In this document: positions 9,305 to 18,571 of the stretch, piece after piece
Layout of the letters: every line of letters begins with the position of its first letter
Numbering within the stretch: the first letter of the stretch is position 1
DNA from: Roseibium sp. Sym1
Lineage (GTDB): Bacteria; Pseudomonadota; Alphaproteobacteria; Rhizobiales; Stappiaceae
Length of the DNA stretch: 64,000 bases
Direction: 5' to 3'
Assembly (NCBI RefSeq): GCF_027359675.1
Contig: NZ_CP114786.1
Location: 3,384,501 to 3,448,500, forward strand
The notes under the pieces: model-generated
What the model saw: only the letters and a program-made list of their open reading frames with translations
What the model was told of the DNA's origin: nothing
Database searches by the model: none
Translations under genes and position numbers: made by a program

Positions 9305-9439
9305 ACAGGCAGGCTAAGTATTTTTCCCGAGGGTTGGCGTTACCGAATTTTTACGAGCATATGGCTATCTGTTGGTCACCGGAGAGCGAACCGATGGCTG
9401 TGGTTTGTCCCGGAACTCAGGGATTACCGGGGAAATAGC

Positions 9440-10759
9440 GTGACGCTTTCGATCAAAGGCCGATTTATTGCCATGGTGCTGAGCGCGGCCGCCATCATGA
9501 TGGCGGGAACGGCATTCGCATTTTACACCTTCCGCCAGGCATTCATGCAGAAATTGGGAACCCCGGAGGGGGCCGGGGAATTCCTGTCGGGCAATGTTGC
9601 AGACCAGATTGACGGGTTGATCCTCGACCAGATGGTGACCATCGGGCTTGTGGTCTCTCCGGTCGGCCTCGCGTTCCTCGGTCTGGCCGTGGTCCTGGCC
9701 GTGGGCCTCGCGCGTCCGCTGACACGGTTGCAAAGCGGCCTCGACAAGCTGTCCGAAGGCAATCTCGATATCGAGATCGAGGGCGCGCAGCGCCGTGATG
9801 AAATCGGAAACATTGCCCGTTCCGTGATTGCCTTCCGCACCAACCTGGCCGAGCGCGCCAGGGAACAGGCCCGTCAGGACGTCGCCCACCAGGAAGCGCT
9901 CAGCGAGGAGCGCAAGGCGCTGATGCAGGACGTTGCCGACGATTTTGAAAAATCCGTTATCGGCGTAGTGTCCGCCCTGTCAAAGGCGGCCGAGAGCGTG
10001 GAGACCAATTCCTCTCATCTCAACGGCGCGGTGAATTCGTCGCTCCAGGCTGTTGCCGAAGTCCACAGGGCCACCTCCGACACCAGCAGTTCGGTCGAGA
10101 TCGTCACGGGGTCCGCGGACAGGTTGTCCGGCTCCCTGAACCGCGTCCGGGAAGATGTCGACCAGGCGACCGACATCGCCAGCGTGGCGGTGGAGGAAGC
10201 CCGCAAGACCGACGAGATTGTCGGTCGGCTTTCCGACACAGGCCGGGCGATCGGCGAGATCGTTGAACTGATCAGCCAGATCGCGAGCCAGACCAACCTC
10301 CTGGCCTTGAATGCCACAATCGAGGCGGCGCGAGCCGGCGATGCCGGCCGTGGTTTTGCGGTGGTTGCAAACGAGGTCAAGGCCCTGGCGGAACAAACGA
10401 CCAGGGCCACCGACGACATATCCGCCCAGGTGGCCTCCGTGCAGGAAGTGGCCGAACTTTCGGAAACGGCCATCCGCTCGATCGCGGAAACGATCGGCCG
10501 GGTGAGCGAGATTTCCGGAAAAATCCGGGATGCCGTCGAAGAGCAGTCGGCGGCCACGCACGAGATCAGCAGCAGCGCACAGACCGCGCGGACCAGTTCG
10601 GAACTTGCCGCGAACAATGTCGAGACATTGAGCGAAGTCATGGAGACCAGCCGTTCCGCGACCGGTGAAATGCACGGTGCCGCGACCGAGCTCGGCGCGC
10701 TTTCGAACAGCCTGCAGGAACAGGTGCGACAGTTCTTGCAAAGTGTTCGGGCAGCCTGA
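9440..10759 (+). CDS. Methyl-accepting chemotaxis protein with a small periplasmic region
   Basis: A 439-residue chemoreceptor. Membrane segments lie at about 8-30 and 70-93, leaving only ~40 residues outside, too few for a standard ligand-binding domain. A HAMP domain follows (about 93-146). The signalling tip is intact: [21 protein letters not shown], then [18 protein letters not shown]. Start is GTG with GGGGAAA upstream. No C-terminal CheR-binding pentapeptide is seen. It may sense membrane or internal state rather than a bound ligand, which is inference. Confidence 0.93.
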   Translation: MTLSIKGRFIAMVLSAAAIMMAGTAFAFYTFRQAFMQKLGTPEGAGEFLSGNVADQIDGLILDQMVTIGLVVSPVGLAFLGLAVVLAVGLARPLTRLQSGLDKLSEGNLDIEIEGAQRRDEIGNIARSVIAFRTNLAERAREQARQDVAHQEALSEERKALMQDVADDFEKSVIGVVSALSKAAESVETNSSHLNGAVNSSLQAVAEVHRATSDTSSSVEIVTGSADRLSGSLNRVREDVDQATDIASVAVEEARKTDEIVGRLSDTGRAIGEIVELISQIASQTNLLALNATIEAARAGDAGRGFAVVANEVKALAEQTTRATDDISAQVASVQEVAELSETAIRSIAETIGRVSEISGKIRDAVEEQSAATHEISSSAQTARTSSELAANNVETLSEVMETSRSATGEMHGAATELGALSNSLQEQVRQFLQSVRAA

Positions 10760-10896
10760 TTTCGGTTTTCTGCCGACCTATTCTGAGTATTGGTAAAAAT
10801 ATCAATATTCATAAATTAGTTTTTCCTGTTTAGAGATTGTTTCAGAATTGATTGGGTAAGATTGCGTCCGATCATAACCTGAGTTGATGTCCGGGA

Positions 10897-12759
10897 ATGG
10901 CAGACTACTTGGCGACTTTGCCTTTTGAATACGTGCTGATCTGCCTTGCGGCCGTATTGGCGGTGCCGGTCATTGTCTATTGCGGCGTGCGTGCCCGGTA
11001 TTCCGGGAGCGGCTCCACGCAGAAATCGGAATTCGGCAACGACACCGCCATTTTGAAACTGGTCGTGGAACACGCCCACGAAGGGCTTGTGATGCAGGAT
11101 ATCTACGGCCACATCGAATGGAGCAATCCGGCCTATTCCCGCATCACGGGCTTCAGTGCCGAGGAAATCCGGGGACGGCGGCCGCAGGAATTTGTCCTCA
11201 CCCCGGAAAACCAGATCGCGCCGGAGGAAATCACCAATTTCAGGTACGACCTCAGCAAATTTCAGTCCGGCACCGAGGAACTCATCCTCAACAAGCGCAA
11301 GAACGGCGAGTACTTCTGGAATCAGCTCACCTTCGCGGTGGTTGACGGGATAACGGAAGAGGAGACCAAGATCATCCTCATCTGCCGGGACGTGACCACA
11401 CAGGTGGAACACGTCAAGGAACTGGAAGATGCCCGCAACCGGTTGAAATACCAGGCTGAACATGACGACCTGACGGGTGTTGCCAATCGTGCGCGCCTGT
11501 CTGCCTATCTCCAGGACAAGGTCGCTTCGGCGCAGGAGAATTCCGGTCAGATCGGCATTCTTCACGTCGACCTGGACCACTTCAAGGACATCAACGACAG
11601 CTACGGCCATGGAGCCGGCGACGCAGTGCTTCGGCACGTCGCCAATGTCATGCGGTCGGTGCTTGACAACAAGGGGCTGGTGGCGCGTGTCGGCGGTGAC
11701 GAATTCATCGCCGTTGTCGCGGATCCCGCCGGGTCCGAGCAGATGGAATGTCTCGGCAACCAGATTCTGGAAGGCCTGGCAAGACCGGTCAAGGTGGACC
11801 ACCAGGACCTTCGGGCGGGCGGCAGCGTCGGGCTCGTGCTGGCGGATCCATCGAAATCGAGCGCCTCCGAGCTGATCAACCAGGCCGACATCGCGCTTTA
11901 CGCGGCGAAGAAATCCGGACGCAGCCAGCTGACATGGTACACCGAGGCGCTTGGTGCCGCGCATCGCCAGAGACGCCAGATCCTGGCGCGACTGGACCAG
12001 GACCTCGAAACAGGCGACCTGAGCCTGTTGATGGAACCTCAATATTGCCTCAAGGAACGGCGGATCGTCGGCTACGAGGTGGCGGCACGCTGGCTGCATC
12101 CGAGCGAGGGATTGGTCGATCCGGTGAAGCTGTTGCTGCATCAGGAAGACGCCCGGCGCATCGCCCGGGTCGAGCGTTTTGCGCTGCGCCGCGGGCTGGC
12201 GGAAGTGAAGCGGCTGCGGGACGGCGCCAACAATCCGTTCTTCATGTCGGTCAACCTGACCGGTGCAAGCCTGCGATTGCCCGGATTTACGGATCACGTC
12301 GTGCAGATGTGTGAAGAGGCGGCGCTTTCACCGGGCGACCTTGTCGTCGAACTGGACGAGAAGATCGTCAGGTTCGACGAACCGGACGGGTTGATGGCTG
12401 CCGTCAACGAATTGTCAAATGCCGGATGCCGGATCGCGCTCGACCAGTTCGGTGGCGGGCATGGCGGCGCCGGGCAACTGATTCACATGGAAGCGGATCT
12501 GCTCAAGATCTCGCCGACCCTGGTGGCGGGGATCGAAAGCGAAGACAACAAGCGGCAGCTGGTCAAGTCGGTGATCCGCCTTGCGGGCAATCTCGGGCTG
12601 GAAATCGTTGCTTCCGGTGTTGAAGGCCCCGGCCAGGCGGCCCTGCTCAAGGAATTCGGTTGCACCCGGATCCAGGGCAAGCTGATTTCCGAACCGCTCC
12701 CCCCGCGCAAGGCGGAGATGCACATGCGGGAATTCGAATTGCAGGAAATGATCAACTAG
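10897..12759 (+). CDS. PAS-GGDEF-EAL protein with a degenerate EAL domain
   Basis: A 620-residue protein with one N-terminal membrane helix (about 8-28), a PAS domain (50-165), a GGDEF domain (190-345) and an EAL-like domain (375-610). The diguanylate cyclase motif GGDEF is intact (266-270), and no RxxD inhibitory site precedes it. The EAL domain has lost key residues: EVA for EAL, DQFGGG for DDFGTG, LKIS for LKID, ASGVE for AEGVE and QGK for QGY. It is therefore likely a synthase with a non-catalytic, perhaps c-di-GMP-binding, C-terminus. Confidence 0.93.
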   Translation: MADYLATLPFEYVLICLAAVLAVPVIVYCGVRARYSGSGSTQKSEFGNDTAILKLVVEHAHEGLVMQDIYGHIEWSNPAYSRITGFSAEEIRGRRPQEFVLTPENQIAPEEITNFRYDLSKFQSGTEELILNKRKNGEYFWNQLTFAVVDGITEEETKIILICRDVTTQVEHVKELEDARNRLKYQAEHDDLTGVANRARLSAYLQDKVASAQENSGQIGILHVDLDHFKDINDSYGHGAGDAVLRHVANVMRSVLDNKGLVARVGGDEFIAVVADPAGSEQMECLGNQILEGLARPVKVDHQDLRAGGSVGLVLADPSKSSASELINQADIALYAAKKSGRSQLTWYTEALGAAHRQRRQILARLDQDLETGDLSLLMEPQYCLKERRIVGYEVAARWLHPSEGLVDPVKLLLHQEDARRIARVERFALRRGLAEVKRLRDGANNPFFMSVNLTGASLRLPGFTDHVVQMCEEAALSPGDLVVELDEKIVRFDEPDGLMAAVNELSNAGCRIALDQFGGGHGGAGQLIHMEADLLKISPTLVAGIESEDNKRQLVKSVIRLAGNLGLEIVASGVEGPGQAALLKEFGCTRIQGKLISEPLPPRKAEMHMREFELQEMIN

Positions 12760-13156
12760 GGCCTGTGGGGTGTGGAAGGCGCGTCATGGTATCTGTGGCC
12801 GATGGGCAACAGTTCATGGTTGCGTGCCGCTAAGTGTCGCAATTGATCTTTTCAAGCTCCTAAAAAGCAGGTACCAACACGCGCAGTCGACTGATACCGG
12901 TCGGCCCTTTTTTCCCCGGCGGCCACCCGGCCGCGCAACCAGGAGGGCTACATGATTGATCGTTGCATGATCCACCCATATGCCGCCCTCACAGGTTGCC
13001 CGAGGATCTCTGTCCGCCTCCGCTAGGAGGCCGCCAGCCTTCATTCCTGTTCCAGATTTTGCGGTGACCGGCTCAAGCCGTCCGTTCCGGCTGCACGCGT
13101 GTCCGCGCCTGTCTGTCGTCACCAAATCACTATGATCCCCTTTCGGAGAAGATCCG
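12760..13156 (+). promoter_or_regulatory. Structured leader region upstream of the second ABC exporter operon
   Basis: This 397-bp gap holds a GC hairpin (12919-12934), a strong AGGAGG site, a 24-codon ORF (12952-13026), a CCTCC-GCTA-GGAGG hairpin overlapping that ORF's stop (13017-13030), and three segments CGGCT/AGCCG/CGGCT (13069-13073, 13076-13080, 13088-13092). The middle segment can pair with either neighbour. Such layout is typical of translation-linked attenuation. No T-run terminator is evident, so regulation may act on translation or mRNA stability instead. This is inference from sequence symmetry. Confidence 0.5.
12952..13026 (+). CDS. Candidate 24-residue leader peptide
   Basis: The ORF starts at an ATG placed seven bases after AGGAGG, the strongest ribosome site in this gap, and ends at TAG 13024-13026. 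The peptide runs MIDRCMIHPYAALTG followed by CPRISVRLR, with Pro-Arg and three basic residues near the end. Its stop lies inside a short hairpin. It precedes the membrane-protein/ABC exporter pair by 130 bp, so a stalling or attenuation role is plausible. A chance ORF cannot be excluded without conservation data. Confidence 0.45.
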   Translation: MIDRCMIHPYAALTGCPRISVRLR

Positions 13157-13585
13157 ATGTCAGTCCAATATTCACCGGACCTGGCTGCGCTGGCAGACCG
13201 TCCGGATTTCGAGGTGCCATTGCCGCAAGAACCCAGTCCAGGGGGCTTCCGCCGCGTGCGGCAGGCCGTCCTGGCTGTCCTGGTGTTCCTGGCGGTCACC
13301 TTCGCGCTTGCCGTGACGTTCTATATCCCGGTGTTTGTCTACAACCTGAGCCGGATCGAGGCCCTGGAAATCGCGGGGAGACTGGTTCCCGCGGCTGTGT
13401 TCGCCGAACATTTCAGCGCGCTTTTCTGGGGCACCTTCGTCCTGGCCCTGGCCGTCACAAGTTTTGTCGCCAGTCTGTTCCTGTTCGCGTCTGGCCGAAT
13501 AGTTCGCCCGAAGTCCCGATCGTACCGGCGCAAAGACGCCGCGGCCCATCTTGCCGTGTTACGATTGGCCGGGCCTGAGAGGTAA
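13157..13585 (+). CDS. Small membrane protein preceding the ABC exporter
   Basis: A 142-residue protein of unknown family. It has an acidic, Pro-rich N-terminus (about 1-30), two membrane helices (about 37-62 and 85-113) and a basic C-terminal tail (RPKSRSYRRKD). The helices are separated by a short periplasmic or cytosolic loop with no Cys or metal motif. The stop is two bases before the exporter ATG, so the two are co-translated and it may be an accessory subunit. GGAGAAG is the ribosome site. Confidence 0.75.
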   Translation: MSVQYSPDLAALADRPDFEVPLPQEPSPGGFRRVRQAVLAVLVFLAVTFALAVTFYIPVFVYNLSRIEALEIAGRLVPAAVFAEHFSALFWGTFVLALAVTSFVASLFLFASGRIVRPKSRSYRRKDAAAHLAVLRLAGPER

Positions 13586-13587
13586 TC

Positions 13588-15426
13588 ATGTTTGACCGGT
13601 TCGAAAAACTCGTAGATCCGTTCGAGAATACTGAGCTGGACGTGCCGCCGAAGGGCTTCTGGGCCTTCTGCTGGTACTACACCAAGCCCGTATGGCCGAT
13701 CCTGGCCGGGGTTTCCGTCCTGGGGGCGATCATCGCTGTCCTGGAAGTCACGATTTTCACGTTCCTGGGGGAGCTGGTCACCTGGCTCGGCACGGAAAAC
13801 GCGGAGACCTTCTTCCAGGACAACTGGAAGCAGCTGCTCTGGATGGGGCTTGTGGTGCTGGTGGTCCTGCCGCTGTTCGCCGCGTTCTGGGAGATGCTGT
13901 TCCATCAGGGCCTGATGGCCACCTATCCCATGTCGGTACGCTGGAGGGTGCATCGCTACCTGCTGCGTCAGAGCATCTCGTTCTACCAGAACGACTTTGC
14001 GGGGCGGATCGCCAACAAGCTCATGCAGACCGCGCTGGCGGTCCGGGAGGTCATCACCCGGATCGCGGACATTCTTGTCTATGTGGCGGTCTATTTCGTT
14101 GCAGCCCTGTTTGTCGTCGCGGAGGCGAGCCTCTACTTCGTCATTCCGTTCCTGGCCTGGTTTGCCTGTTACCTGGTGACCATGCGGATCTTCATTCCGC
14201 GCCTGAAGAACGTGTCCAGGGAGCAGGCGGATGCCCGCTCGCTCATGACCGGACACGTGGTCGATGCCTATACCAACATCTCGACGGTGAAGCTGTTCTC
14301 TCACGCGGAGCGCGAGGAGGATTACGCCAAGGGGTCGATGATGGCCTTCCTGAAAACGGTTTTCCTGCAGATGCGGCTGGTTTCGGGAATGAACATTACC
14401 CTGACGACCCTCAACATGGCGCTCCTGTTCTCGGTCGGATCCATGTCGATCGGTCTCTGGCAGGCCGGGCAGGTGTCTACCGGGGAAATCGCGGTGGCCG
14501 TTGCGCTGGTGCTCAGGTTCCAGGGGATGTCGCAATGGATCCTGTGGGAGGTCTCGGGCCTGTTTGAAAACATCGGCACGGTTCAGGACGGCATCAACAC
14601 CATCTCGCGGGAACGGGATGTTGTCGACGTGCCGGGTGCACGCGCTCTCGCCGTGCCGAGCGGGGAGATCCGGTTCGAGAACATCAGCTTCCATTACGGC
14701 AAACAGTCGGGTGTGATCGAGGAACTGGATCTTGCCATCCGGCCGGGCGAGAAGATCGGCCTGATCGGCCGCTCGGGGGCGGGCAAGTCCACGCTGGTCA
14801 ACCTCCTGCTGCGGTTCTACGACCTGGAAAGCGGCCGCATCCTGGTCGACGGCCAGGACATCGCCGGTGTGCGCCAGGACGACATCCGCGCGAATGTGGG
14901 CGTGGTGACGCAGGACACGTCCCTGCTGCATCGCTCGATCTTCGAGAACGTCGCCTATGGCAAGCCCGACGTCAGCCGCGAGGAAGTTGAGGCGGCCCTA
15001 GCAAAGGCACATGCCCTGGATTTCGTCCGGGAGCTGAGCGATCTCAACGGCCGTGCCGGGCTGGATGCCCATGTGGGCGAGCGGGGCGTTAAGCTTTCCG
15101 GCGGCCAGCGCCAGAGAATCGCCATTGCCCGGGTGCTGTTGAAGGATGCGCCGATCCTGGTTCTCGACGAGGCGACGTCCGCGCTCGATTCAGAAGTCGA
15201 GCTCGCCATCCAGGAAAGTCTGTTCGACCTGATGCAGGGCAAGACCGTGATCGCGATCGCGCACAGGCTGTCGACGATCGCGGCCATGGATCGGCTGATC
15301 GTCATGGACAAGGGTCGAATCATCGAGCAGGGCTCGCACCAGGAACTTCTGGACCTGAACGGCCTTTATGCCCAGCTCTGGCAGCACCAGTCCGGAGGCT
15401 TCCTGTCCTCTGTTGAGGCCGCCTGA
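13588..15426 (+). CDS. ABC exporter, fused permease-ATPase (copy 2)
   Basis: A 612-residue half-transporter paralogous to the exporter at 6912. It shares the cytosolic start with a (V)DPF motif, the VTRxI-type coupling helices and an almost identical ATPase. Walker A GRSGAGKST (about 393), LSGGQRQR (about 503), ILVLDEATSALDSE and IAHRLST are canonical. It differs in having a small membrane protein gene immediately before it. A strong hairpin follows the stop. The substrate is not predictable from sequence. Confidence 0.9.
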   Translation: MFDRFEKLVDPFENTELDVPPKGFWAFCWYYTKPVWPILAGVSVLGAIIAVLEVTIFTFLGELVTWLGTENAETFFQDNWKQLLWMGLVVLVVLPLFAAFWEMLFHQGLMATYPMSVRWRVHRYLLRQSISFYQNDFAGRIANKLMQTALAVREVITRIADILVYVAVYFVAALFVVAEASLYFVIPFLAWFACYLVTMRIFIPRLKNVSREQADARSLMTGHVVDAYTNISTVKLFSHAEREEDYAKGSMMAFLKTVFLQMRLVSGMNITLTTLNMALLFSVGSMSIGLWQAGQVSTGEIAVAVALVLRFQGMSQWILWEVSGLFENIGTVQDGINTISRERDVVDVPGARALAVPSGEIRFENISFHYGKQSGVIEELDLAIRPGEKIGLIGRSGAGKSTLVNLLLRFYDLESGRILVDGQDIAGVRQDDIRANVGVVTQDTSLLHRSIFENVAYGKPDVSREEVEAALAKAHALDFVRELSDLNGRAGLDAHVGERGVKLSGGQRQRIAIARVLLKDAPILVLDEATSALDSEVELAIQESLFDLMQGKTVIAIAHRLSTIAAMDRLIVMDKGRIIEQGSHQELLDLNGLYAQLWQHQSGGFLSSVEAA

Positions 15427-15440
15427 CGCATGAAAAAGAC

Positions 15441-15476
15441 CGCAAGACCGGGATTCAGTTGAATTCCGGTCTTGCG
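15441..15476 (+). terminator. Hairpin terminator after ABC exporter copy 2
   Basis: An 11-bp perfect stem CGCAAGACCGG / CCGGTCTTGCG extends inward by AT pairs to about 15 bp around an AGTT loop. It begins 15 bp after the exporter stop. The following sequence CTTGTTCCCC has only a weak T-run. The remaining 256 bp to petA hold no other feature that I can support and presumably contain the pet promoter. Confidence 0.7.
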
Positions 15477-15732
15477 CTTGTTCCCCAAAAAAGGGCAGAA
15501 AAGCGGCGCGGCTGTGGTTTTGCCTGCGACATATGCGTTTTGGTGCCTTTGTTGAACTGGACAAGCGTTTCGAAGGGTGCAAAAAGACAAGCCGCTTGGC
15601 CGGTGCGGAGTTTCGCCGCACCCGGTCACCGTTGAGCCCGACATGGTTCTGCCTATCCTTTGCCACAAAGGACGGCCCGGACCTGATACGGGCTATCGGT
15701 ACAGGTAGAACAGGTTTCGAGAGGACGCGACC

Positions 15733-16293
15733 TTGGCACATACGGATCAGGCGGAACCGACCCGCCGCGATTTCCTCTATATTGCGACCGGCGCCATGGG
15801 CGCAGTGGGCGCTGGCGCGCTGGCATGGCCCTTCATCGATCAGATGAACCCGGATGCCTCCGCACTGGCACTGGCTTCCATCGAGGTCGATGTGTCTGCC
15901 GTGGAAGAGGGGCAGTCAATTACAGTCAAATGGCGCGGTAAGCCGGTCTTCATCCGCAACCGTACAGAAACGGAAGTGGAAGAAGCCAAGGCGGTTCCGG
16001 TCGCCGATCTGCCGGACCAGAATGCGCGAAATGCCAATCTGCCGGCCGATGCCGAGGCAACCGACGCCAACCGCGGTGTCGAAGGCAACGAGAAATGGCT
16101 CGTTCAGGTCGGTGTCTGCACCCACCTGGGCTGTGTGCCGCTCGGTGATGCCGGCGACTTCGGCGGCTGGTTCTGCCCCTGTCACGGCTCTCACTATGAT
16201 ACCGCCGGCCGTATCCGTAAGGGCCCGGCTCCCGAGAATTTGCTGATTCCGCCGCTCGAGTTCGTCAGCGACTCGACGATCAAGATCGGCTAA
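15733..16293 (+). CDS. petA: Ubiquinol-cytochrome c reductase Rieske iron-sulfur subunit
   Basis: Carries the [2Fe-2S] centre that takes an electron from ubiquinol to cytochrome c1 in the bc1 complex. The 186-residue protein has a twin-arginine TRRDFLY signal-anchor (about 10-33), the first cluster motif CTHLGC (129-134) and the second CPCHGSHYD (148-156). It apparently starts at TTG, and no in-frame ATG lies near enough to keep the Tat motif. petB follows after 25 bp. Confidence 0.97.
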   Translation: MAHTDQAEPTRRDFLYIATGAMGAVGAGALAWPFIDQMNPDASALALASIEVDVSAVEEGQSITVKWRGKPVFIRNRTETEVEEAKAVPVADLPDQNARNANLPADAEATDANRGVEGNEKWLVQVGVCTHLGCVPLGDAGDFGGWFCPCHGSHYDTAGRIRKGPAPENLLIPPLEFVSDSTIKIG

Positions 16294-16318
16294 CGGCATA
16301 GATTTTTAGGAGACAGCC

Positions 16319-17584
16319 ATGGCTGGACATTCAAACTACGTACCGCAGAGCGCTGCGGCAAAGTGGCTGGAAAGCCGCCTGCCGGTCATTTCGCTCGTTC
16401 GCGGTTCCTTCGTTGATTTCCCGACGCCGAAGAACCTGAACTACTGGTGGACCTTCGGCGGCATCCTCTTTTTCGTGCTGATCGCGCAGATTATCACGGG
16501 CATCGTTCTGGCGATGCACTACACGGCAAGCACCGCGTCGGCCTTCGACAGCGTCGAGCACATCATGCGCGACGTGAACTTCGGCTGGATGCTGCGCTAC
16601 CTGCACTCCAACGGCGCATCGATGTTCTTCATCGCCGTCTATATCCACATTTTCCGCGGTCTCTACTACGGATCCTACAAGGCTCCGCGCGAGATTTCCT
16701 GGATCCTCGGCGTGATTATCTTCCTGATCATGATGGGCACCGCCTTCATGGGCTACGTGCTGCCGTGGGGCCAGATGTCCTTCTGGGGCGCGACGGTGAT
16801 CACCAACCTGTTCTCGGCGATCCCGCTGGTCGGTGAAGAGATCCGCACCTGGCTGTGGGGCGGCTTCTCGGTCGACAACCCGACCCTGAACCGGTTCTTC
16901 TCGCTGCACTACCTGCTGCCGTTCATGATCTTCGGCGTTGTCATCCTGCACGTGTGGGCGTTCCACACCACGGGCAACAACAACCCGACCGGCGTTCAGC
17001 CGAAGACCAAGCAGGACACGTTACCGTTTCATCCGTACTACACGATGAAGGACCTGTTCGCGATCATCGTGTTCATGATCCCTTTCGCCTGGTTCGCCTT
17101 CTACCTGCCCAACTACATGGGCCATCCGGACAACTACATCGAGGCCAACCCGCTGGTGACCCCGGCGCATATCGTTCCGGAATGGTACTTCCTGCCGTTC
17201 TACGCGATCCTGCGTGCGGTTCCGGACAAGCTCGGTGGCGTTGTCGCCATGTTCGGCGCCATCGCGGTCCTGTTCATCCTGCCCTGGCTGGATACCTCCA
17301 AGGTCCGTTCCGGCACCTACCGCCCGCTGTTCAAGCAGTTCTTCTGGATCTTCGCTCTGGTCTGCGTAGCGCTCGGCTATCTCGGCGCGATGCCGGCGGA
17401 AGGTATCTACGTCATCTTGTCCCGGATCTTCACGGTCTACTATTTTGCACACTTCCTGATCATCCTGCCGATGCTCGGTTTCCTCGAGAAGCCGAAGCCG
17501 CTGCCGGCATCGATCTCCGAGGCGGTGCTGAAGGGTGGTTCCGGCAAACCGGTCGGTGCGGCTGCCGCACCGGAAACGAAGTAA
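16319..17584 (+). CDS. petB: Cytochrome b of the bc1 complex
   Basis: Membrane subunit of the bc1 complex that holds both b haems and the two quinone sites. The 421-residue protein has the paired haem-ligand helices ([20 protein letters not shown] and [20 protein letters not shown]), the Qo-site PEWY motif in [17 protein letters not shown], and eight or so membrane helices. AGGAGACAGCC is a clear ribosome site. It lies between petA and petC in the standard order. Confidence 0.98.
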   Translation: MAGHSNYVPQSAAAKWLESRLPVISLVRGSFVDFPTPKNLNYWWTFGGILFFVLIAQIITGIVLAMHYTASTASAFDSVEHIMRDVNFGWMLRYLHSNGASMFFIAVYIHIFRGLYYGSYKAPREISWILGVIIFLIMMGTAFMGYVLPWGQMSFWGATVITNLFSAIPLVGEEIRTWLWGGFSVDNPTLNRFFSLHYLLPFMIFGVVILHVWAFHTTGNNNPTGVQPKTKQDTLPFHPYYTMKDLFAIIVFMIPFAWFAFYLPNYMGHPDNYIEANPLVTPAHIVPEWYFLPFYAILRAVPDKLGGVVAMFGAIAVLFILPWLDTSKVRSGTYRPLFKQFFWIFALVCVALGYLGAMPAEGIYVILSRIFTVYYFAHFLIILPMLGFLEKPKPLPASISEAVLKGGSGKPVGAAAAPETK

Positions 17585-17614
17585 CGCGACCCGGATCAGG
17601 AGTTAATTGAGACA

Positions 17615-18499
17615 ATGAGCACCATGATCAAAATGGTTCGTAACTTCGCTGCGGTGGCGCTTGTCGCTGTCGCGACCCCGGCCCTGGCTGCCGGCGAGGC
17701 TCCGCATATCGATCGCCAGCAGTGGTCCTTCTCGGGTCCGTTCGGCTTCTATGACCGCGGCCAGCTGCAGCGCGGCTTCAAGGTTTACCAAAACTCTTGC
17801 CAGAGCTGTCACGGTCTTCGCCTGGTTGCCTTCCGCAACCTGGCCGAAGAAGGCGGGCCGAGCTTCACTGAAGAGCAGGCCAAGCAGATCGCATCCGAAT
17901 ATACCGTTATCGACGGACCGGATGAGGATGGCGAAATGTATGAGCGAGCTGCCATCCTGGCGGACAAGTTCCCGCCGCCGTTCGCGAACGAGCAGGCAGC
18001 GCGCGCATCCAATGGCGGCGCCTATCCGCCGGACTTCTCCCTGCTGGCCAAGGCGCGCGCAGCACATCGCGGCTTCCCGTGGTTCGTGTTCGACGCCTTC
18101 ACCCAGTACCAGGAGAATGGTCCTGACTACATCTACACGCTTCTGACCAGCTATCCGGAAGAAAATCCGGCTTGCCTCGGCGAAGACTTTTCCGGCAACT
18201 ACAACCCGGCTTTCCTCGGCGGGTCGGTTACGGCTGAAGAATGTGCGCATGAGCACCTGACCGGTGGTCCGATCGGTATGCCGCCACCCCTCTTTGATGA
18301 AGCTGTAGAATATACCGACGGTACGCCGATGACGGTTGACCAGTATGCCAAGGACGTTGCCGCGTTCATGATGTGGGCCGCCGAGCCGCACCTGGAAGAG
18401 CGCAAGAAGATCGGCTTCCGCGTCATGGTCTTCCTGATCGTCTTCGCAGGCTTGCTCTACTTCACCAAGAAGAAACTTTGGCGCAATGTTGAGCATTGA
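17615..18499 (+). CDS. petC: Cytochrome c1
   Basis: Periplasmic c-type haem subunit that passes electrons from the Rieske centre to cytochrome c. The 294-residue protein has a signal peptide ending ALA near residue 24, the haem site CQSCH (62-66), a likely axial Met in GPIGMPPPL, and a C-terminal anchor helix (VMVFLIVFAGLLYF). Two further cysteines (NPACLG, EECAHEH) match the disulfide seen in bacterial c1. It is the last pet gene; a strong terminator follows. Confidence 0.97.
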   Translation: MSTMIKMVRNFAAVALVAVATPALAAGEAPHIDRQQWSFSGPFGFYDRGQLQRGFKVYQNSCQSCHGLRLVAFRNLAEEGGPSFTEEQAKQIASEYTVIDGPDEDGEMYERAAILADKFPPPFANEQAARASNGGAYPPDFSLLAKARAAHRGFPWFVFDAFTQYQENGPDYIYTLLTSYPEENPACLGEDFSGNYNPAFLGGSVTAEECAHEHLTGGPIGMPPPLFDEAVEYTDGTPMTVDQYAKDVAAFMMWAAEPHLEERKKIGFRVMVFLIVFAGLLYFTKKKLWRNVEH

Positions 18500-18524
18500 T
18501 TGATCGCCGTTACAGTGCATGATG

Positions 18525-18558
18525 AAAGCCGCCGGTTGTTCCGGCGGCTTTTTCTTTT
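18525..18558 (+). terminator. Rho-independent terminator of petABC
   Basis: Perfect 10-bp GC stem AAGCCGCCGG / CCGGCGGCTT with a TTGTT loop followed by TTTCTTTT. It lies 26 bp after the petC stop and ends just before the ribosome site of the GlcG-like gene. Confidence 0.92.
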
Positions 18559-18571
18559 CCGAGGTGATGCA

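Noticed and set aside
10816..12297. A 493-codon minus-strand frame opposite the PAS-GGDEF gene
   Set aside because: No domain is visible and the plus-strand protein has canonical motifs throughout.
13339..14931. A 530-codon minus-strand frame opposite the second ABC exporter
   Set aside because: No motif or signal; it is a shadow of the exporter gene on the other strand.
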